A DNA stretch of 64,000 nucleotides, from contig DATLKN010000047.1 of the NCBI GenBank assembly GCA_035538335.1, positions 1 through 64,000 on the forward strand. Direction: 5' to 3'. The notes beneath the pieces were generated by a model. The model searched no databases. It saw nothing but the letters and a program-made list of their open reading frames with translations, and was not told the origin of the DNA. Of this stretch, positions 52,690-61,207 are shown one piece after another; position 1 is the stretch's first letter, and each line of letters starts with the position of its first letter. The position numbers were made by a program, and so were the translations under genes. The stretch is from AP-15 sp035538335 (GTDB lineage Bacteria; Pseudomonadota; Alphaproteobacteria; ATCC43930; CGMCC-115725).

Positions 52690-53068
52690 GATCAAGCCGA
52701 TCCGCAACGAAGCGGATTATCAGCAAGCTTTGGCGGAGGCCAAAAGGTTGTGGGGCGCGCCGTCAGCTACCGCAGAGGGCGACCGGCTCGATGTGCTGGC
52801 GACGTTGATCGATGCCTATGAGAGCGAGCGCGAGCCGATCGACCCGCCCGACCCGATCGAGGCGATCAAGTTCCGTATGGAGCAGCAGGGCCTCACCCGC
52901 AAGGATCTCGAAGGCATCCTCGGTAGCCGGACCCGCGTCGCCGAAGTGCTGAACCGCCGCCGCAGCCTATCGATAAACATGATCCGCCGTTTGCATGAAA
53001 AACTCGGCATCTCGGCGGAAGTTCTGATCCGGCCTCCGCAGATGCCGCGTCGCCATGGATCGGTTTGA
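52682..53068 (+). CDS. higA: HigA-type antitoxin, HTH protein
   Basis: 128 residues. N-terminal IKPIRNEADYQQALAEAKRL is the HigA arm, followed by an acidic linker and the XRE-type helix-turn-helix LTRKDLEGILGSRTRVAEVL and NRRRSLSINMIRRLHEKLG. It neutralises HigB and represses the operon by binding its promoter. ATG overlaps the higB stop by 8 bp. The end overlaps the start of a further small frame by 14 bp. Confidence 0.9.
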   Translation: MNEIKPIRNEADYQQALAEAKRLWGAPSATAEGDRLDVLATLIDAYESEREPIDPPDPIEAIKFRMEQQGLTRKDLEGILGSRTRVAEVLNRRRSLSINMIRRLHEKLGISAEVLIRPPQMPRRHGSV

Positions 53069-53327
53069 AACGCATCGGCGGATAAGGGATGCGCCGCTGA
53101 TATTCGCAGAAGGCTATCGGCCGTTTGTCGAAGGGAAAATGCAGGCGCGTTACGACTCGCGTTGGGTTGAAGAGGCCAGCCTCGCGCACGGCACCAGCAC
53201 CGCAAAGCCGCTCGATGGATACGCGCTGTGCAAAACGACGCTGGACCGCTGGAACGAAGTTTTCCGTGCTTGTCTGGAGCCACCGGTGCGAAACCGAAAA
53301 ACGGGGAATGGCGAGGTCCGTTTCTGA
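53055..53327 (+). CDS. Uncharacterised small frame following higA
   Basis: 90 residues (MDRFETHRRIRDAPLIFAEG onward), starting inside the end of higA. Features: several Arg/Glu, one Trp-rich spot WVEEASL, two Cys; no signal peptide, membrane segment or motif. I know no family. Composition looks less biased than its neighbours, so it may be a recently acquired or decaying gene, or a chance frame. Spacing suggests co-transcription with higBA, if real. Confidence 0.3.
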   Translation: MDRFETHRRIRDAPLIFAEGYRPFVEGKMQARYDSRWVEEASLAHGTSTAKPLDGYALCKTTLDRWNEVFRACLEPPVRNRKTGNGEVRF

Positions 53328-53465
53328 ACCTCGCCGCTGCGTTCGGGGCCATGAGGCTTTTGCGCCGCTCTGATTCGCGCGGCTGCGCCACCTGCGCGCC
53401 GTAACATGTCGGGGATTTCGCCGACGCGGGCCTGACCGTCGTCAATCCTGAGAAAGCTGAGCGCC

Positions 53466-55808
53466 TTACGCGGCGTCGCGCGCCTTTTTGATCGCCGCGA
53501 GGACCCGCCGCGGCGTCAGCGGCGTCTCGTTGACTTCTGCGCCAATGCCCTTGAGCGCGTCGCGCACGGCGTTGGCGATCGCCGCCGGCGGCGCGACGGC
53601 GCCGCCCTCGCCCATCCCCTTCATGCCGTATTCGGTATGCGGCGTCGGGGTGTGCAGATGGCCGATCTTGATCGCCGGCATCTCGGCCGCGCCGGGCAAG
53701 AGATAGTCGGCAAAGGTCCCGGCCAAGGGCTGGCCTTTCTCGTCGTAGGGGATTTCCTCGTAGAGCGCGGTACCGATCCCCTGCACGACGCCGCCGCGGA
53801 TCTGGCCCTCGACGAGCAGCGGGTTGACCATCGTGCCGCAATCCTCGGCGACCGCGAAATCGAGCAGTTCGATGAACCCGGTCTCCGGATCGACCGCGAC
53901 GACGGCGCCGTGCGTCGCGTAGGAGAAGACGCCGGTCGAGATGCCCGGCTCGTAGGTCGCGGTCGCGTCGAGCAGCGGCTCGACGCCGGGCGGCAGGCCG
54001 TCCATGCGCAGATGCGCGACGCGCGCGACCTCGGCGATCGAAACCGAGCCGCGCGGGCCGACGATCGAGCCGCCCTCGCAGCGCACCTGGGCCTCCTCGC
54101 ATTGCAGGAGATGCGCGCCGATGCGGCAGAGCTTGTCGCGAAGCGCGCGGCTCGCGCGCGCCACCGCGCCCCCCGACATCACCATGCTGCGCGAGGCAAA
54201 GGTGCCGAAGCCGAAGGCGGTCGATTCGGTGTCGCCGTGGCGCACCGAGATATGCGCCGGGTCGATCCCCAATTCCTGATACGCGATCTGCGACAGGGTC
54301 GTCTCCAGGCCCTGGCCGTGCGATTGGATGCCGACATGCAGCACGAGCCCGCCATCGGGCAGGATGCGCGCGGTGCAGCTCTCGAAGCCGGGAATGATGG
54401 CGGCGCCGCGCGAGACGAATTCGGCGGCGCCGTGCGCGGTCTGCTCGGCGAAGGCGGCAAAGCCGATGCCGACGAGCCGGCCGTCCGGCTCGCCCCGCTC
54501 TTGCCGCGCCCGCACCGCCCTCATGTCGAGAAGCTCGGCGCAGAGCTTGACGCTCGCCGCATAGTCGCCGCTGTCGAGCAGCTGCCCGGCGATCGTCTCG
54601 TAGGGCATCCTGTCGGCCGGCACCATGTTGAGCCGGCGGATTTCTTCCGGCTCGCGCCCGAGCGCATGCGCCAGTTCGTCGATCGTGCGCTCGATCGCAA
54701 AGCACGCCCCCGGGCGGCCGACGCCGCGATAGGGGCCCATCGGCGCCTTGTTGGTCGCGACCGTGTAATGCCGCGCCCGGTAGTTCGGGATCGCATAGGG
54801 CCCGGGCAGGTTGCCCGCCGTCATCGAGGCTTCCTGATAGGGGCCCTGCGGCCACATGCCGTAGGCGCCGGCATCGACGACGATTTCCGTGTCGATGCCG
54901 AGGATGCGGCCGTCGCGGTCGGCGTAGGCGGTGACCCGCGTGCGATGGTCGCGGGTGTGGGCGCAGGTGAGCAAGTGTTCGCCGCGGTCCTCGATCCAGC
55001 GAACCGGATGCGCCAGTTCGAGGGCGAGCGCAGTCATGATGATCTCTTCCGGATAAAGCCGGGCCTTCGGGCCGAAGCCGCCGCCGACATCGGGGGCGAC
55101 GACGCGGATGCAGCGCGCCTCCAGGCCGAGGAACTCGGCGAGCGCGACGCGCATCGTGTGCGGCGTCTGGGTCGAGGCATAAACGACAACCTCGTCGAGC
55201 CGGTGGTCGCGATAGGCGAAGATGCCGCGCCCCTCGAGCGAGGCGCCGGATTGCCGCGCCATACGGTAGTCGCGGGTGAAGGTTATGGCCGCGGCGCGCG
55301 CCGCGGCGGCGATGTCGCCGCCTTCGACGAACCGCTCGCCGTAGAGGTTGTCGCCCCAGCCCTCGTGCACCAGGTGGCGGCTCTGGCGCATCTCGCGGAT
55401 CGGATCGACGACCGCGTCGAGGACCTCGAAATCGATCGCTATGGACTGTGCCAAATCCTCGGCCTCGCCGCGCGTCGGGGCGATGCAGGCGGCGATCGCC
55501 TCGCCGACATAGCGCACCTTGTCGGTGGCGAGCGGCGGCCAGGCCGGCGCCTTGCCGCCGGGCGGATGCGTCGCGAGCCGGATCGGCTTGATGCGCGGCA
55601 GTCGGGCGGCGGTGAAGACGCGGCCCTCGGCCTCGGGCGGCACGCGGATCGCGCGGATCCTCGCATGCGCGTGCGGGCTGCGCAGAAACGCGACCTCCAT
55701 CGTCCCCGGCCGGCGGATGTCGGCGACGTATTCGCCGCGGCCCTGCAGATGCCGCTCGTCCTCGCGCCGCAACAGCGATGCGCCGACGCCCTTTCCGTCA
55801 TCCGGCAT
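53466..55808 (-). CDS. Molybdenum hydroxylase large subunit (CoxL / xanthine-dehydrogenase-like, form II)
   Basis: 780 residues. Aldehyde oxidase/xanthine dehydrogenase a/b hammerhead and molybdopterin domains: LEGRGIFAYRDH, then APDVGGGFGPKARLYPEEII near 240, the loop PMGPYRGVGRPGACF near 360 (YRGVGR, unlike the AYRCSFR of form I CO dehydrogenases) and the catalytic Glu in MGEGGAVAPPAAIANAV near 730. Oxidises an unknown small molecule at a Mo centre; true CO oxidation is not indicated by the motif. Overlaps the small subunit by 11 bp. No accessory coxD/E/F gene is visible. Confidence 0.88.
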   Translation of the reverse strand: MPDDGKGVGASLLRREDERHLQGRGEYVADIRRPGTMEVAFLRSPHAHARIRAIRVPPEAEGRVFTAARLPRIKPIRLATHPPGGKAPAWPPLATDKVRYVGEAIAACIAPTRGEAEDLAQSIAIDFEVLDAVVDPIREMRQSRHLVHEGWGDNLYGERFVEGGDIAAAARAAAITFTRDYRMARQSGASLEGRGIFAYRDHRLDEVVVYASTQTPHTMRVALAEFLGLEARCIRVVAPDVGGGFGPKARLYPEEIIMTALALELAHPVRWIEDRGEHLLTCAHTRDHRTRVTAYADRDGRILGIDTEIVVDAGAYGMWPQGPYQEASMTAGNLPGPYAIPNYRARHYTVATNKAPMGPYRGVGRPGACFAIERTIDELAHALGREPEEIRRLNMVPADRMPYETIAGQLLDSGDYAASVKLCAELLDMRAVRARQERGEPDGRLVGIGFAAFAEQTAHGAAEFVSRGAAIIPGFESCTARILPDGGLVLHVGIQSHGQGLETTLSQIAYQELGIDPAHISVRHGDTESTAFGFGTFASRSMVMSGGAVARASRALRDKLCRIGAHLLQCEEAQVRCEGGSIVGPRGSVSIAEVARVAHLRMDGLPPGVEPLLDATATYEPGISTGVFSYATHGAVVAVDPETGFIELLDFAVAEDCGTMVNPLLVEGQIRGGVVQGIGTALYEEIPYDEKGQPLAGTFADYLLPGAAEMPAIKIGHLHTPTPHTEYGMKGMGEGGAVAPPAAIANAVRDALKGIGAEVNETPLTPRRVLAAIKKARDAA

Positions 55809-56280
55809 GGCTCTGCCTCCCGATCGTGGCCGCGGCCTCGGCGATCGCTGCGACGATGTTGGTGTAGCCGGTACAGCGGCAGATGTTGCCGGCGAGCCCG
55901 GTGCGGATCTCGGCGTCGCTCCCCGCCTTGCCGCGCCGGATCAGGTCGCGCGCGGTGATCAGCATCGCCGGCGTGCAGAAGCCGCATTGCAGCGCGTGGC
56001 GGCGGTGAAACGCCTCGCGCAACGCCGCCATCAGCCGGTCATGGCCGAAGCCCTCGATTGTCGTGACCTCGCGCCCGTCGGCGGCGGCGGTGAGCATCAG
56101 GCAGCTGCGCACGGGCTCGCCGTCGACCAGCACGGTGCAGGCGCCGCAGACGCCATGCTCGCAGCCCAGATGCGTGCCGGTCAGATTGTGCCGGTCGCGC
56201 AGGAAATCGGCGAGCGTGAGGCGCGCCGGCACATCCTCGACAAGCGCCGCGCCGTTGAGGGTCAAGGCGACCGCGGTCAT
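55798..56280 (-). CDS. Molybdenum hydroxylase [2Fe-2S] small subunit (CoxS-like)
   Basis: 160 residues. Plant-type ferredoxin domain cluster: GCEHGVCGACTVLVDG and then C in VRSCLML; C-terminal helical domain with HALQCGFCTPAMLI and NICRCTGY for the second [2Fe-2S]. Carries electrons from the Mo site to FAD in the medium subunit. Start at the ATG 56280 overlaps the FAD-subunit gene by 4 bp. All cluster Cys are present. Confidence 0.93.
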   Translation of the reverse strand: MTAVALTLNGAALVEDVPARLTLADFLRDRHNLTGTHLGCEHGVCGACTVLVDGEPVRSCLMLTAAADGREVTTIEGFGHDRLMAALREAFHRRHALQCGFCTPAMLITARDLIRRGKAGSDAEIRTGLAGNICRCTGYTNIVAAIAEAAATIGRQSHAG

Positions 56281-57104
56281 TGCAGCACCTGCGATATCGA
56301 CCGCATCGCCGCCGCCTCGTGCAGGTTGCGCTGGAATTCGTCGAAACCCCGGTCGGCGGCGCGATCGAGATCGGCCGCGAGGGCCTCGCGCAGCCGGCCG
56401 CGCTCGCCCGCGCCTTGCGCCAGCAGCCGGGCGGCTTCCGCGAGCAGCAGCGGCGGGCCGTTGGCGACGCCGAGCACGACCCGTGCCGCGCCGCCGTCCT
56501 TGACCGCGGCCGCGAGCGCGCTTGCGAAGGCGCCCTCCTTGCGGGCGAGCTTGACGAAGCCCCAGCGTGCCGAGCCCGACAATTTCGGGATACGGACGCT
56601 CTCGACGATCTCGCCCTTTTCGAGCCGCGTCTCGTAGACGCCGGTCGCGAAATCGCCGGCCGCGATCGTGCGGCGCCCGGCGGGTCCGGAAACGATGATC
56701 TCCGCCCCGAGCGCTGCCGTCACCGCCGGCCATTCGGCCGCCGGGTCGGCGAGCGCGAGGCTGCCGCCCAAGGTCCCGCGGTTGCGCACGGCGCGATAGG
56801 CGATTCCCGCCGCGACATGCGGCATCAGCCCCTTCGAAGCATCGGGGACCGTGCCGTCCTCGATCGCCGCATGCGTCACCGCGGCGCCGAGCGTCACCGC
56901 GGCGCCGTCCTCCGACACCGCCAGCAGTTCCGGCAGCCGGGCGATGTCGATGACGCAGTCGGGACCCGCGAGCCGCAAGCTCATCATCGCCACGAGCGAC
57001 TGCCCGCCCGCCATCAGCTGGCTCTCCCGCCCCTTGTCAGCGGCGAGCGCTACCGCTTCGGCGAGGTTTTTTGGCCTCACATATTCGACGGCTGCGGGCT
57101 TCAT
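56277..57104 (-). CDS. Molybdenum hydroxylase FAD-binding medium subunit (CoxM-like)
   Basis: 275 residues. FAD-binding PCMH-type fold: VEYVRPKNLAEAVALAADKG, AGGQSLVAMMSLRLAGPDCV, and NRGTLGGSLALADPAAEWP for flavin. Forms the third subunit of the hydroxylase with the genes 4 bp and 11 bp overlap downstream; gene order is medium-small-large. It is the first gene of the operon, 84 bp after vapC on the same strand. The reaction class is fixed by the large subunit; the substrate is not. Confidence 0.92.
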   Translation of the reverse strand: MKPAAVEYVRPKNLAEAVALAADKGRESQLMAGGQSLVAMMSLRLAGPDCVIDIARLPELLAVSEDGAAVTLGAAVTHAAIEDGTVPDASKGLMPHVAAGIAYRAVRNRGTLGGSLALADPAAEWPAVTAALGAEIIVSGPAGRRTIAAGDFATGVYETRLEKGEIVESVRIPKLSGSARWGFVKLARKEGAFASALAAAVKDGGAARVVLGVANGPPLLLAEAARLLAQGAGERGRLREALAADLDRAADRGFDEFQRNLHEAAAMRSISQVLQ

Positions 57105-57188
57105 AAGAGGCGCTCCCCCAGGCGATTCCGATGCTCAGAATGAGCGCCGCCGCGCCAGCTGGCAAGCGCCCGACGACGCGGCCCCGAT

Positions 57189-57605
57189 CTAGCCCTCGCG
57201 CCAGTTGACGAGCTGCAAAGGCGGGGCGATGCGCGCAAAATGCCTGGTGTTGTTGGTCACCAGCACGGCGCCGATCGACAGCGCATGCGCCGCGATCATC
57301 ATGTCCATCTCGCCGATCGGCTGGCCGGCGGTGGTCAGCTGGTGGCGAATGTCGGCGTAATAATCAGCCGCGTCGGCATCCCAGGCCAGCACCCGCACGA
57401 TCTTGAAGAATTGCCGGACGCCGACTTGCAGGCGGTGCGATGGCGGCAGCCGCTTCAGCCCGTACATCAGTTCGGCCCGGGTCACCGCGGAGGCGCATAC
57501 GCGATCGGGCGGAATCGCCGCGAGCTTCTCTTCGATCGCCGGCGAGCGGGCCTTGATGATGAAGCTCGCAATGTCCGTATCGAGGAGGTGGAGCGCAGTC
57601 GTCAT
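57189..57605 (-). CDS. vapC: VapC-type PIN-domain ribonuclease toxin
   Basis: 138 residues. PIN-domain acidic residues: Asp in HLLDTDIASFIIK, Glu in SAVTRAELMYGL, Asp in GEMDMMIAAHAL, and the end motif LVTNNTRHF. Mg2+-dependent RNase, often cutting initiator tRNA or rRNA. It overlaps the vapB antitoxin by 4 bp, the usual VapBC order. The preceding operon is the Mo hydroxylase on the same strand but a separate unit is likely. Confidence 0.93.
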   Translation of the reverse strand: MTTALHLLDTDIASFIIKARSPAIEEKLAAIPPDRVCASAVTRAELMYGLKRLPPSHRLQVGVRQFFKIVRVLAWDADAADYYADIRHQLTTAGQPIGEMDMMIAAHALSIGAVLVTNNTRHFARIAPPLQLVNWREG

Positions 57606-57871
57606 TCGCTGTCTTCGAATACGCCGCGGTCCTGCGGCGGCGTATTCATCGGCCGCTCGGCCATGAATTCCGCCGGCACGTCGATCGTGCGCATGAGGGC
57701 GAAGAATTCCGCCCAGGCTCGCTCGCCGGGCCGCTTGGAAAGCACCACATCGCCGGTTTGCTCGTCGCGCGTGGCGTAGACCTCGTTGCCCTCGAAGCGG
57801 AATTCGGCCGGCAGGCGCACCGCCTGACTGGCGCCGTTCTTGAAGAGCTTTGCAGTGCGGGTTTGCGGCAT
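57602..57871 (-). CDS. vapB: VapB antitoxin, AbrB/SpoVT-type
   Basis: 89 residues from the ATG at 57871 (MPQTRTAKLFKNGASQAVRL). The swapped-hairpin AbrB fold is KLFKNGASQAVRLPAEFRFE and VYATRDEQTGDVVLSKRPG; the C-terminal arm that inserts in VapC ends near FEDSE. An in-frame ATG at 57886 is possible (MTEASM). It neutralises VapC and represses the operon; an AT-rich palindrome upstream is the likely operator. Confidence 0.92.
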   Translation of the reverse strand: MPQTRTAKLFKNGASQAVRLPAEFRFEGNEVYATRDEQTGDVVLSKRPGERAWAEFFALMRTIDVPAEFMAERPMNTPPQDRGVFEDSE

Positions 57872-57888
57872 CGAAGCCTCGGTCATTA

Positions 57889-57908
57889 ATATATACTTAG
57901 ATATATAT
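57889..57908. promoter_or_regulatory. AT-rich palindrome, likely vapBC operator/promoter
   Basis: ATATATA and TATATAT arms are separated by six bases (CTTAGA), starting 18 bp ahead of the vapB ATG. In GC-rich surroundings this is a strong local contrast. Known VapBC complexes bind inverted repeats over their own promoter. Assignment is by position and symmetry. Confidence 0.5.
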
Positions 57909-58035
57909 GCAAAATGATCCGATCTCGGCAAGCCCCTGCCGCAGGAGGTGAATCCCTGCCGCGCCATCATGTCTCAGCCGGGCCGCGGCATGTCTGGCAT
58001 GCGAACTTCGCAAGCCAGCTTACGATAAGCCTCCC

Positions 58036-58059
58036 CATTATATGTGAAGCTCATTATAT
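58036..58059. promoter_or_regulatory. Paired CATTATAT direct repeats, candidate MarR operator
   Basis: CATTATAT occurs at 58036-58043 and again at 58052-58059, start to start 16 bp, with GTGAAGCT between. It overlaps where -35/-10 promoter elements of marR-emrAB would lie, 12 bp before the MarR ATG. Family precedent is autoregulation by MarR proteins. Confidence 0.45.
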
Positions 58060-58070
58060 ATCGCTGGCCC

Positions 58071-58550
58071 ATGAAACATGAGATTCCCGGCCGCACGCTC
58101 GGCTTTGTCTTGAACGACGTTGCCCGCCTCCTGCGCAAGCGCTTCGAGCAGCAGGCGCGCGCCGACGCGCTCGGCCTGACGCGCGCGCAAGCCTCGGTGC
58201 TCGCCTATCTGGCTCGCCAGGAAGGCATCAACCAGGCGGCGCTGGCGCAGATCCTCGATGTCGAGCCGATCACCCTGGCGCGGCTTCTCGACCGCCTGCA
58301 AACCGCCGAGCTGATCGAGCGCCGGCCCGACCCGAAGGACCGCCGCGCGCATCTTCTCTATCTGACCGAAGCTGCCTATCCGCTGCTCGACCGCATTTTC
58401 GCGCTCGCCGCCGAGGTGCGCGAGGACGCGCTGGCCGGGATTGCCGAGGCCGACCGCGCCCTTCTCCTCGACCTCTTGCTGCGGATGAAGGCGAACCTGA
58501 TCGCGGGCGCAGCCGAGGCGGAGCCGACGGAGGCGCTCGCCGATGGCTGA
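58071..58550 (+). CDS. MarR-family transcriptional regulator
   Basis: 159 residues from the ATG at 58071 (MKHEIPGRTLGFVLNDVARL). Winged helix motif: QAALAQILDVEPITLARLLD with RLQTAELIERRPDPKDRRAH (wing). Overlaps emrA by 8 bp, so it probably senses an efflux substrate and represses the emrAB operon. A GTG 27 bp upstream lies within the operator-like repeats and is unlikely. Length and order are normal for an EmrR/MarR-type regulator. Confidence 0.92.
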   Translation: MKHEIPGRTLGFVLNDVARLLRKRFEQQARADALGLTRAQASVLAYLARQEGINQAALAQILDVEPITLARLLDRLQTAELIERRPDPKDRRAHLLYLTEAAYPLLDRIFALAAEVREDALAGIAEADRALLLDLLLRMKANLIAGAAEAEPTEALADG

Positions 58551-59664
58551 GACAACCGCCGGACGCGTCCCGGCCGTCACCCCGAGCGCGCGGGCGCGCG
58601 CCCGCCGCCGCGGCCTGACGCGTGACCGGCTGCGCTGGCTCTTGATTGTGGTCGGGCCGCTGATCGCGCTCCTCGGCGTCGGCTATTTCTATTTCACGGG
58701 CGGCCGCTACATCGCAACCGACGACGCCTATGTGCGCGCCGAGACGGTCAATCTCTCGACCGACGTTTCCGGTCTCGTCGCGCAGATCCTCGTGCACGAC
58801 AATCAGAAGGTGAGCGCCGGCCAGCCGCTCTTCCGCCTCGACGATGGGCCGTTCCGCATCGCGCTCGCCGATGCGCAGGCGCAACTCGGCGTCGTCGCCA
58901 ACGACATCGCGGCCTTGCAGGCGAGCTGGCGGCAAAAGCTCGCGGACATCACCCTCGCCCGGCAGCAGCTCGTGCTGGCGGGGCGCGAATACGAGCGGCA
59001 GAAGACGCTGGCGAGCCACAGCTTCGCCTCGCAGCAGGCGCTCGACCAGGCGAAGAAGAGCCGCGACGCCGCGCAGGGCAACCTCGCCAGCCTCGAGCAG
59101 CAGCAGGCCGGGATCGCGGCGCAGCTGAGCGGCGATCCGGCGCTGCCGGTCGAGCGGCAGCCGCGCTACCTGGCGGCGCTGGCGCAGGTTGATCTGGCGA
59201 AGCGCAACCTGCGCGACACGGTCGTCCGGGCGCCGATGCCCGGCTTCGTCACCAACGTCCCGTCGCTGACGCCGGGCAGTTATCTCGCGGCCGGCACCAC
59301 CGGCTTCAACCTCGTCGCGCTGCATCGCCTCTGGGTCGAAGCCGATCCGAAGGAAACCGAGCTGACGCACGCGGCGGCCGGGCAACGTGTCGTCATCACC
59401 GCCGACACCTATCCGGGCGTGGAGTGGCACGGCACGCTCGAAAGCCTGTCGCCCGCCTCCGCCAGCGCGTTCTCGCTCTTGCCGGCGCAGAATACGAGCG
59501 GCAACTGGGTCAAGGTCGTGCAGCGTATCCCGGTGCGCATTGCGGTGGACGACGATCCCGCGAAACCGGCGTTGCGCAGCGGCATGAGCGTTGAGGTCTC
59601 GATCGACACCGGCCGCTACCGCCGCCTGCCGCATTTCCTCGCCTCGCTGCTGCACCGCGGGTAG
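58543..59664 (+). CDS. emrA: HlyD/EmrA-family membrane fusion protein
   Basis: 373 residues with a cytoplasmic N-tail rich in Arg, one membrane helix (LLIVVGPLIALLGVGYFYF, about 36-55), then the lipoyl/biotinyl half DDAYVRAETVNLSTDVSGLV. A coiled-coil hairpin of about 100 residues (REYERQKTLASHSFASQQAL) precedes VRAPMPGFVTNVPSLTPGSY and ending beta-barrel. Links EmrB to an outer-membrane channel to expel drugs or hydrophobic acids. It lies between marR (8-bp overlap) and emrB (3 bp gap). Confidence 0.93.
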   Translation: MAETTAGRVPAVTPSARARARRRGLTRDRLRWLLIVVGPLIALLGVGYFYFTGGRYIATDDAYVRAETVNLSTDVSGLVAQILVHDNQKVSAGQPLFRLDDGPFRIALADAQAQLGVVANDIAALQASWRQKLADITLARQQLVLAGREYERQKTLASHSFASQQALDQAKKSRDAAQGNLASLEQQQAGIAAQLSGDPALPVERQPRYLAALAQVDLAKRNLRDTVVRAPMPGFVTNVPSLTPGSYLAAGTTGFNLVALHRLWVEADPKETELTHAAAGQRVVITADTYPGVEWHGTLESLSPASASAFSLLPAQNTSGNWVKVVQRIPVRIAVDDDPAKPALRSGMSVEVSIDTGRYRRLPHFLASLLHRG

Positions 59665-59667
59665 GCC

Positions 59668-61203
59668 GTGGCCGACAGGCTGAGCCCCGGCGCCCACCGC
59701 GCTGTCATCACGCTGTGCGTGATGCTGGCGACGATCATGCAGGCGCTCGACACGACGATCGCCAACGTCTCGCTGCCCTACATGCAGGGGGCGATGGCGG
59801 CGAGCCAGGACCAGATCAACTGGGTGCTGACTTCCTACATCGTCGCGGCGGCGATCATGACGCCGCCGACCGGCTGGCTCGCCGGGCGTTTCGGCAGAAA
59901 GCGGCTGCTGCTTGCCGCGGTCGTCGGCTTCGCCGCGACCTCGGCCTTGTGCGGCAGCGCCAATTCATTGACCGAGATCGTCCTCTACCGGCTGCTGCAA
60001 GGCGGCTTCGGGGCGGCGCTGGTGCCGCTGTCGCAGGCGGTATTGCTGTCGAGCTACCCGCGCGAGCGGCACGGCTCGGCGATGGCGCTGTGGGGCGTCG
60101 GCGTCATGCTCGGGCCGATCCTCGGGCCGACGCTCGGCGGCTGGCTGACCGAGAATTACAGCTGGCGCTGGGTCTTCTACATCAACGTGCCGATCGCCGT
60201 GCTGGCGGTCGTCGGGATCAGCACCTTCATGCGCGAGACGACGCGCGACCGCTCGCGCTTCGACTGGCTCGGGTTCGTGCTCTTGAGCCTGGCGATCGGC
60301 GCCTTGCAATTGCTGCTCGACCGCGGCGAGGAGCTCGACTGGTTCGGCTCGCCCGAGATCGTCGCGCTCGCGATCGTCGCGGCGGTCGCGTTCTACATGT
60401 TCCTCGTCCACATGTTCATGGCCGAGCGGCCGTTTCTGACGCCGGCGGTGTTCGCCGACCGCAATCTCTTGGCCGGGATCACGCTGATTTTCGTGCTCGG
60501 CATCGTGCTCTTCACGACCCTCGCGCTGCTCGCGCCGTTCCTGCAGACGATGATGAATTATCCGGTGCTGACGGCAGGCGTCCTGTTGGCGCCGCGCGGC
60601 ATCGGCACCATGCTGGCAATGCTGATCGTGGGCCGCCTCGTCGGCAAGATCGACACCCGCGCGCTCATTCTCTTCGGGCTCGCGCTGACCGCGGTGTCGC
60701 TTTACCAGATGACGGGATGGACGCCGGCGGCCGCCGCGGCGGCGGTCGTCGAGACCGGCGTCATCCAAGGCTTCGGGCTCGGCTTCGTCTTCGTGCCGCT
60801 CTCGGCGATGACGTTTTCGAGCCTGCCGCCGGCGCGCATCCCGGAAGCGGCCGGGGTCTACAATCTGATGCGCAACATCGGCTCGAGCATCGGCATCTCG
60901 CTGTCGATGGCATTGCTCGTTAGCAACACGCAGGTCAACCATGCCGAGATCGGAGCCGGGGTCATCGCCGCCGACCCGCTGTTCCGCGCACCCGCGATCG
61001 CGCATTTCTGGAGCCCGTTCACGGCGCAAGGGCGGGCGCTGCTCGACGCCGAGATCACCCGCCAGGCGACGACGATCGCCTATATCGACGATTTCAAGCT
61101 GCTGATGATCGTCACCTTCCTTTCGATGCCGCTCGTCCTCTTGCTGCGCAAGCCGCGCGGCGCGGCGCCCCCCGGCGCTCTCGCCCACGCCGCGACGGAA
61201 TAG
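59668..61203 (+). CDS. emrB: DHA2-family multidrug efflux MFS transporter, EmrB-like
   Basis: 511 residues, 14 membrane helices predicted by eye. Motif D1 LDTTIANVSLPYMQGAM near residue 32, motif A GWLAGRFGRKRLLLAAVVGF, motif C GVGVMLGPILGPTLGGWLT. Exports drugs or lipophilic compounds with protons. GTG start at 59668, 3 bp after emrA. It ends 4 bp before the convergent hemC stop. Confidence 0.95.
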   Translation: MADRLSPGAHRAVITLCVMLATIMQALDTTIANVSLPYMQGAMAASQDQINWVLTSYIVAAAIMTPPTGWLAGRFGRKRLLLAAVVGFAATSALCGSANSLTEIVLYRLLQGGFGAALVPLSQAVLLSSYPRERHGSAMALWGVGVMLGPILGPTLGGWLTENYSWRWVFYINVPIAVLAVVGISTFMRETTRDRSRFDWLGFVLLSLAIGALQLLLDRGEELDWFGSPEIVALAIVAAVAFYMFLVHMFMAERPFLTPAVFADRNLLAGITLIFVLGIVLFTTLALLAPFLQTMMNYPVLTAGVLLAPRGIGTMLAMLIVGRLVGKIDTRALILFGLALTAVSLYQMTGWTPAAAAAAVVETGVIQGFGLGFVFVPLSAMTFSSLPPARIPEAAGVYNLMRNIGSSIGISLSMALLVSNTQVNHAEIGAGVIAADPLFRAPAIAHFWSPFTAQGRALLDAEITRQATTIAYIDDFKLLMIVTFLSMPLVLLLRKPRGAAPPGALAHAATE

Positions 61204-61207
61204 CGGT

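Noticed and set aside
53637..55958. 773-codon plus-strand frame over the Mo hydroxylase
   Set aside because: No domain features; the minus-strand gene has all motifs of a Mo hydroxylase.
53466..57104. True aerobic CO dehydrogenase
   Set aside because: The active-site loop reads YRGVGR, not the AYRCSFR of form I enzymes, and no cox maturation genes are present.
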